Below, piece by piece: positions 60,665-64,000 of a DNA stretch of 64,000 nucleotides. Below the pieces are notes generated by a model. That model searched no databases. It saw only the letters and a list, made by a program, of their open reading frames with translations, and had not been told where the DNA came from. The DNA is from Streptosporangium sp. NBC_01756 (lineage in GTDB: Bacteria; Actinomycetota; Actinomycetes; Streptosporangiales; Streptosporangiaceae): contig NZ_CP109130.1 of the NCBI RefSeq assembly GCF_035917975.1, positions 4,154,001-4,218,000 on the forward strand, written 5' to 3'. Each line of letters starts with the position of its first letter. Position 1 is the stretch's first letter. The translations under genes and the position numbers were made by a program.

Positions 60665-61242
60665 CGGGCGGCGGCGGGGAGTCCGGCAGGGTCGGCGACC
60701 GGCCAGCCGAGCGGGTCGGCTCCGAGCTCGACCAGCTGGGGAACCTGCTCGCGGCACCACGGGGAGATCGCCAGGGTGCCGTCGACCACCCCCTCGGTGA
60801 ACTCCTTCCACGGCATCCAACGCACATCCTCGACCTCGTCGGGGTTGGGCACGGCGCCGGAGCGGGCGGACACCCGGTAGACCGGGCAGAGTTCGTGCTC
60901 GACGATCCCGCTGTCCATGACCGCCCGGTAGGAGAAGCGCGGCAGCAGCAGGTCGACCGTGCCGACCCTCAGTCCCAGCTCATGGGCGAGGCGCCGGACC
61001 ACCGCCTCCGGCATGGGCTCGCCGGGCAGGGGGTGGCCGCAGCAGCTGTTGGTCCACACGCCGGGCCAGGTGATCTTGTGTGACGCCCTGCGGGTGAGGA
61101 GCACCCGTCCCTGGTCGTCGAACACGTAGCTGGAGAAGGCGAGGTGCAGGGGGGTGTCCGGACCGTGCACGACGGCTTTGGCGGCCGTGCCGATCGGGTT
61201 TCCCTCGGGGTCGACGAGCACAACGTGTTCATGAGACGTCAC
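60661..61242 (-). CDS. idi: Isopentenyl-diphosphate delta-isomerase, type I
   Basis: 193 residues, Nudix fold. Active-site Cys in TNSCCGHPLPGE, the catalytic Glu in IVEHELCPVY and the family start VVLVDPEGNPIGTAAKAVVHG. It interconverts IPP and DMAPP using a divalent metal. Its 3' end lies in the degenerate repeat. No other isoprenoid genes are nearby. Confidence 0.95.
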   Translation of the reverse strand: MTSHEHVVLVDPEGNPIGTAAKAVVHGPDTPLHLAFSSYVFDDQGRVLLTRRASHKITWPGVWTNSCCGHPLPGEPMPEAVVRRLAHELGLRVGTVDLLLPRFSYRAVMDSGIVEHELCPVYRVSARSGAVPNPDEVEDVRWMPWKEFTEGVVDGTLAISPWCREQVPQLVELGADPLGWPVADPAGLPAAAR

Positions 61243-61378
61243 TCAACCGAGGGTACGTGATCATGTCGGCCTGTCATGCCTGATCAGCCTTAGATCATGA
61301 AAGGTGGGGAATGTCCATTCGTAGATCTCAGGGATGTTCCCGATGTCCCCTCAGGGCCGCCGCGCGTAGGCTGAGCGC

Positions 61379-62668
61379 GTGTCCTTCGTATCCGATCTAC
61401 GCGTGGTCCTTGAGGGGCGGGATTTCCGGCGGCTGTTCGGCACCCGCCTGGTCTCACAGTTCTCTGACGGGATCTTCCAGTTCGCCGTAGCCGGATTCGC
61501 CTTCTTCAGCCCGGAGGAGAGCACCAGCGCCGTCGAGATCGCGGCCGGGCTGGCCGTGCTGCTCCTCCCCTACTCGATCCTGGGGCCCTTCGTAGGCGTC
61601 TTCATCGACCGCTGGTCCCGGCGGCAGATCCTGGTGATCGCACCGCTGGTCCGCGGGGCCCTGCTGCTGCTGGTGGCCGCCGCGCTCGTCGCCGACACCC
61701 CCGACGCGGTCTTCTACGCCACCGCGCTCGCCGTCCTCGGGGTGAACCGCTTCTTCCTGGCCGCGCTGGGGGCCTCGCTCCCGCACGTCGTCCCCGCCGA
61801 CCGGCTGATGGTGGCCAACGCGGTCACCCCCACCTCCGGGACCGTGGTCACCTTCCTGGGCATCGGCACCGGCTACCTGCTCCGGATGATCTTCGGGGCG
61901 GACCACACCGGTACGGCGATGCTGCTGGTCGCCTCCGGCGTCGTCTTCGGGCTCAGCGCGCTCATCGCCAGGACCATGGGCAGACAGCTGCTCGGCCCGG
62001 CCCACGACCCGGACCGGCCGCAGACCAGCGAGGCCATGCGCCGGGTGCTGGGCGATCTGGCCGACGGCGCGCGGCACCTCGTCCACCGCCGGAGTGCCGC
62101 CGCCGCGATGGGGGCGCTGGCCGCCCACCGGTTCATGTACGGCATGTGCACGGCGATGCTGGTGCTGCTGTCGCGCTACTACTTCGCCGACAGCGCCGAG
62201 GACGCACTGAACGCGGCCACCCTCGTGGTCGCCACTTCCGGGGTCGGTTACGCCCTGGCCATCGTGGTCACGCCGTGGGCCACCGAGCGATTCGGCATCG
62301 AGAGATGGGTGCCGGCCATGCTCGCCACCGCCGGGGTGCTGACGTTCGCGTTCTGCGCGCCGTTCCAGCAGTGGGGCTTCGCGGTCGCCGGCTTCGTGCT
62401 CGGCATCACCGGGCAGAGCATCAAGATCTGCGCGGACACGAGCGTCCAGCGCGACGTCGAGGACGCCTATCTCGGCCGGGCCTTCTCGATCTACGACATG
62501 CTCTTCAACGGCACCTACGTGCTGGCCGCGGCCCTGGCCGCGATGCTGCTCCCGGCGAACGGCAGGTCGATGCTGGTCCTCGGGCTCATCGTCGCCGGCT
62601 ATCTGGGCGGCGCGGTGCTCTACCGGCTGGTCGCGCCGCCCCGGACGGCCGAGCCGCTGCCGTCGTGA
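61379..62668 (+). CDS. MFS transporter
   Basis: 429 residues, 12 helices: FRRLFGTRLVSQFSDGIFQFAVAGFAFF first helix, VFIDRWSRRQILVIAPL motif A loop, and AGFVLGITGQSIKICADTSVQRDV in the second half. This type (long actinobacterial MFS beside cca) may export a small molecule or drug. Start GTG 61379 as for many neighbours. No regulator is adjacent. Confidence 0.88.
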   Translation: MSFVSDLRVVLEGRDFRRLFGTRLVSQFSDGIFQFAVAGFAFFSPEESTSAVEIAAGLAVLLLPYSILGPFVGVFIDRWSRRQILVIAPLVRGALLLLVAAALVADTPDAVFYATALAVLGVNRFFLAALGASLPHVVPADRLMVANAVTPTSGTVVTFLGIGTGYLLRMIFGADHTGTAMLLVASGVVFGLSALIARTMGRQLLGPAHDPDRPQTSEAMRRVLGDLADGARHLVHRRSAAAAMGALAAHRFMYGMCTAMLVLLSRYYFADSAEDALNAATLVVATSGVGYALAIVVTPWATERFGIERWVPAMLATAGVLTFAFCAPFQQWGFAVAGFVLGITGQSIKICADTSVQRDVEDAYLGRAFSIYDMLFNGTYVLAAALAAMLLPANGRSMLVLGLIVAGYLGGAVLYRLVAPPRTAEPLPS

Positions 62669-62684
62669 TCTTCCCCGGTCCGGG

Positions 62685-64000
62685 TCACTCTCCCGGTCCG
62701 GGGAACAGCCCGTTCTCGTGGGCCCAGGCGCGCAGGGCCTCGGCGGCGGCCTCCTTGCCGAGGACGCCCTTGTCCAGGCGGAGATCCAGGAGGAACTTGT
62801 AGGCGCGGCCGACGACGGGGCCCGGGGACACGCCGAGGAGCTCCTGGATCTCGTTGCCGTCGAGCTCGGGACGGATCTTGCCGAGCTCCTCCTCGTCGGC
62901 CAGCCGGGCGATGCGCTCCTCAAGCTGGTCGTAGGTCCGGGACAGGGCCTGGGCCTTGCGCCTGTTGCGGGTGGTGCAGTCGGCACGGGTCAGCTTGTGC
63001 AGGCGTTCGAGCAGGTGCCCGCCGTCGCGGACGTAGCGGCGGACGGCCGAGTCGGTCCACTCGCCGGTGCCGTATCCGTGGAAGCGCAGGTGCAGCTCCA
63101 CCAGGCGGGACACGTCGGCCACGACGTCCTTGGGGAACTTCAGCTCCGACATGCGCTTTCTGGCGAGCTGGGCGCCGACCACCTCGTGGTGGTGGAAGGA
63201 GACGCGCCCGCCGGGCTCGTGGCGGCGGGTCTTGGGCTTGCCGACGTCGTGCAGGAGGGCGGCCCAGCGCAGGATGCGGTCGGGGCCGTTCTCCTCCAGG
63301 TCGATCGCCTGCTCCAGCACGATCAGCGTGTGCTCGTAGACGTCCTTGTGCCGATGGTGCTCGTCGATCTCCAGGCGGAGCCTGGGCAGCTCGGGAAGGA
63401 CGTGTGCGGCGAGGCCGGAGTCGACGAGGACCCTGAGCCCCTCGCGGGGGTGTTCGCCGCAGATCAGCTTGTTCAGCTCCTCGCGGATCCGCTCCGCGGA
63501 GACGATCTCGATCCGCTCGGCCATCGCGCTCATCGCGGCGAACGCCGCCGGGTCGACGGTGAATCCGAGCTGGCTGGCGAACCTGGCGGCACGGAGCATC
63601 CGCAGCGGATCGTCGTCGAAGGACCGCTCGGCGGGGCCGGGCGTGCGCAGCACCTTGGCGTGCAGGTCGTCCAGGCCGCCGTGCGGGTCGACGAACTCGC
63701 GGGACGGCAGGCGCAGCGCCATCGCGTTGACCGCGAAGTCACGCCGGGCGAGATCGCCCTCCAGCGTGTCCCCGTAGACCACGTCGGGTTTGCGCGAGGA
63801 GGCGTCGTAGGACTCGCTCCGGTAGGTGGTGATCTCCAGCAGCCAGTTGTCCTTGCGCACGCCGACCGTGCCGAAGTCGATGCCGATCGTCCAGATGGAG
63901 TCGGCCCAGTCGCGGATGAGCTCCAGGACCGTCTCCGGCCGGGCGTCCGTGGTCAGATCGAGATCGTTGCCGATCCTGCCGAGGAAGACATCACGGACGG
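62685..64000 (-). CDS. cca: CCA tRNA nucleotidyltransferase (5' end beyond window)
   Basis: The frame is open to the window end; 439 codons are visible. The first part reads RDVFLGRIGNDLDLTTDARPE, the nucleotidyltransferase active site with the two catalytic Asp. GDLARRDFAVNAMALRL follows, then the tRNA-binding region and a HD-type motif LRWAALLHDVGKPKTRRHE with conserved His-Asp for phosphohydrolase activity. It adds CCA to tRNA 3' ends; both tRNA genes here already encode CCA, so it acts in repair or on others. The GTG at 63860 is not the real start. Confidence 0.95.
   Translation of the reverse strand, partial: VRDVFLGRIGNDLDLTTDARPETVLELIRDWADSIWTIGIDFGTVGVRKDNWLLEITTYRSESYDASSRKPDVVYGDTLEGDLARRDFAVNAMALRLPSREFVDPHGGLDDLHAKVLRTPGPAERSFDDDPLRMLRAARFASQLGFTVDPAAFAAMSAMAERIEIVSAERIREELNKLICGEHPREGLRVLVDSGLAAHVLPELPRLRLEIDEHHRHKDVYEHTLIVLEQAIDLEENGPDRILRWAALLHDVGKPKTRRHEPGGRVSFHHHEVVGAQLARKRMSELKFPKDVVADVSRLVELHLRFHGYGTGEWTDSAVRRYVRDGGHLLERLHKLTRADCTTRNRRKAQALSRTYDQLEERIARLADEEELGKIRPELDGNEIQELLGVSPGPVVGRAYKFLLDLRLDKGVLGKEAAAEALRAWAHENGLFPGPGE

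Noticed and set aside
1-64000. CRISPR array, insertion sequence, prophage or defence island
   Set aside because: No regularly spaced repeats, transposase, integrase, phage structural protein or known defence protein motifs were seen.

Overview
This window is a 64 kb piece of a high-G+C actinobacterial chromosome. Overall composition, frequent GTG starts, possible leaderless starts and gene order (asd-lysC, recR-ybaB-dnaX-ffs, rpsF-ssb-rpsR-rplI with dnaB nearby, bifunctional PBP, ino1, cca) point to Streptosporangiales, most likely Streptosporangium or a close relative. That assignment is inferred from synteny and protein style and was not checked by a search. The ribosomal/replication genes and repeated DnaA-box-like sites suggest the origin-proximal part of the chromosome, but no dnaA is present and I do not claim oriC itself.

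Layout. 1-14.3 kb: the 3' part of a SARP/AfsR-like regulator, a methyltransferase, a run of small regulators (TetR, HxlR), GNAT, SURF1, an amidohydrolase, an F420-type oxidoreductase, a proline-rich surface protein, a DUF4239 membrane protein and an M15-like exported peptidase. 14.5-21.4 kb: housekeeping block asd-lysC (with an internal lysC-beta start), DUF5063-recR-ybaB, dnaX, SRP RNA and tRNA-Ser(GGA). 21.5-25.1 kb: an accessory-looking stretch with an A+T-richer orphan gene, a zinc metallopeptidase, an orphan VapB-like protein and an 870-bp gene-free area full of long inverted repeats. 25.1-31 kb: tRNA-Ser(CGA), tadA with two tandem tadA-associated paralogues, upp, a very small coupled gene plus a PH-domain protein, and two regulators. 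31-36.4 kb: a DnaN-type sliding clamp away from dnaA, then a NarL-type two-component system divergent from an ABC-2 exporter. 36.6-44.5 kb: an accessory zone of regulator/enzyme pairs (HxlR-oxidoreductase, AraC-decayed NmrA-DUF1772, isochorismatase-TetR, CGNR-MFS), a LysR remnant and GtrA. 44.6-52.7 kb: dnaB, MATE, APC permease, rplI-rpsR-ssb-rpsF and endonuclease IV. 52.8-64 kb: two membrane glycosyltransferases and a class A PBP, PadR-ino1, idi, MFS and cca (cut by the window end).

How the genes work together: aspartate pathway entry (lysC/asd) supplies diaminopimelate, lysine, methionine and threonine; dnaX, SSB, DnaB and a clamp belong to replication, RecR and Nfo to repair; tadA matures tRNA wobble positions and cca adds or repairs CCA ends; the GT87/PIG-V/PBP cluster acts at the cell envelope; ino1 supplies inositol for phosphatidylinositol and mycothiol.

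The most unusual signals are at DNA level: three dispersed copies of an inverted DnaA-box pair sharing ATCCAC(A/T)GCCTGTGGA (2.45, 46.17 and 52.72 kb), one of them inside a seven-site cluster next to dnaB; an 18-bp-arm perfect palindrome whose right arm begins at the MATE start codon; a helically phased TAACC/GGTTA operator array; and two long inverted repeats in the 24.3-24.8 kb gene-free area. No CRISPR array, complete insertion sequence, prophage or recognisable biosynthetic cluster was seen.
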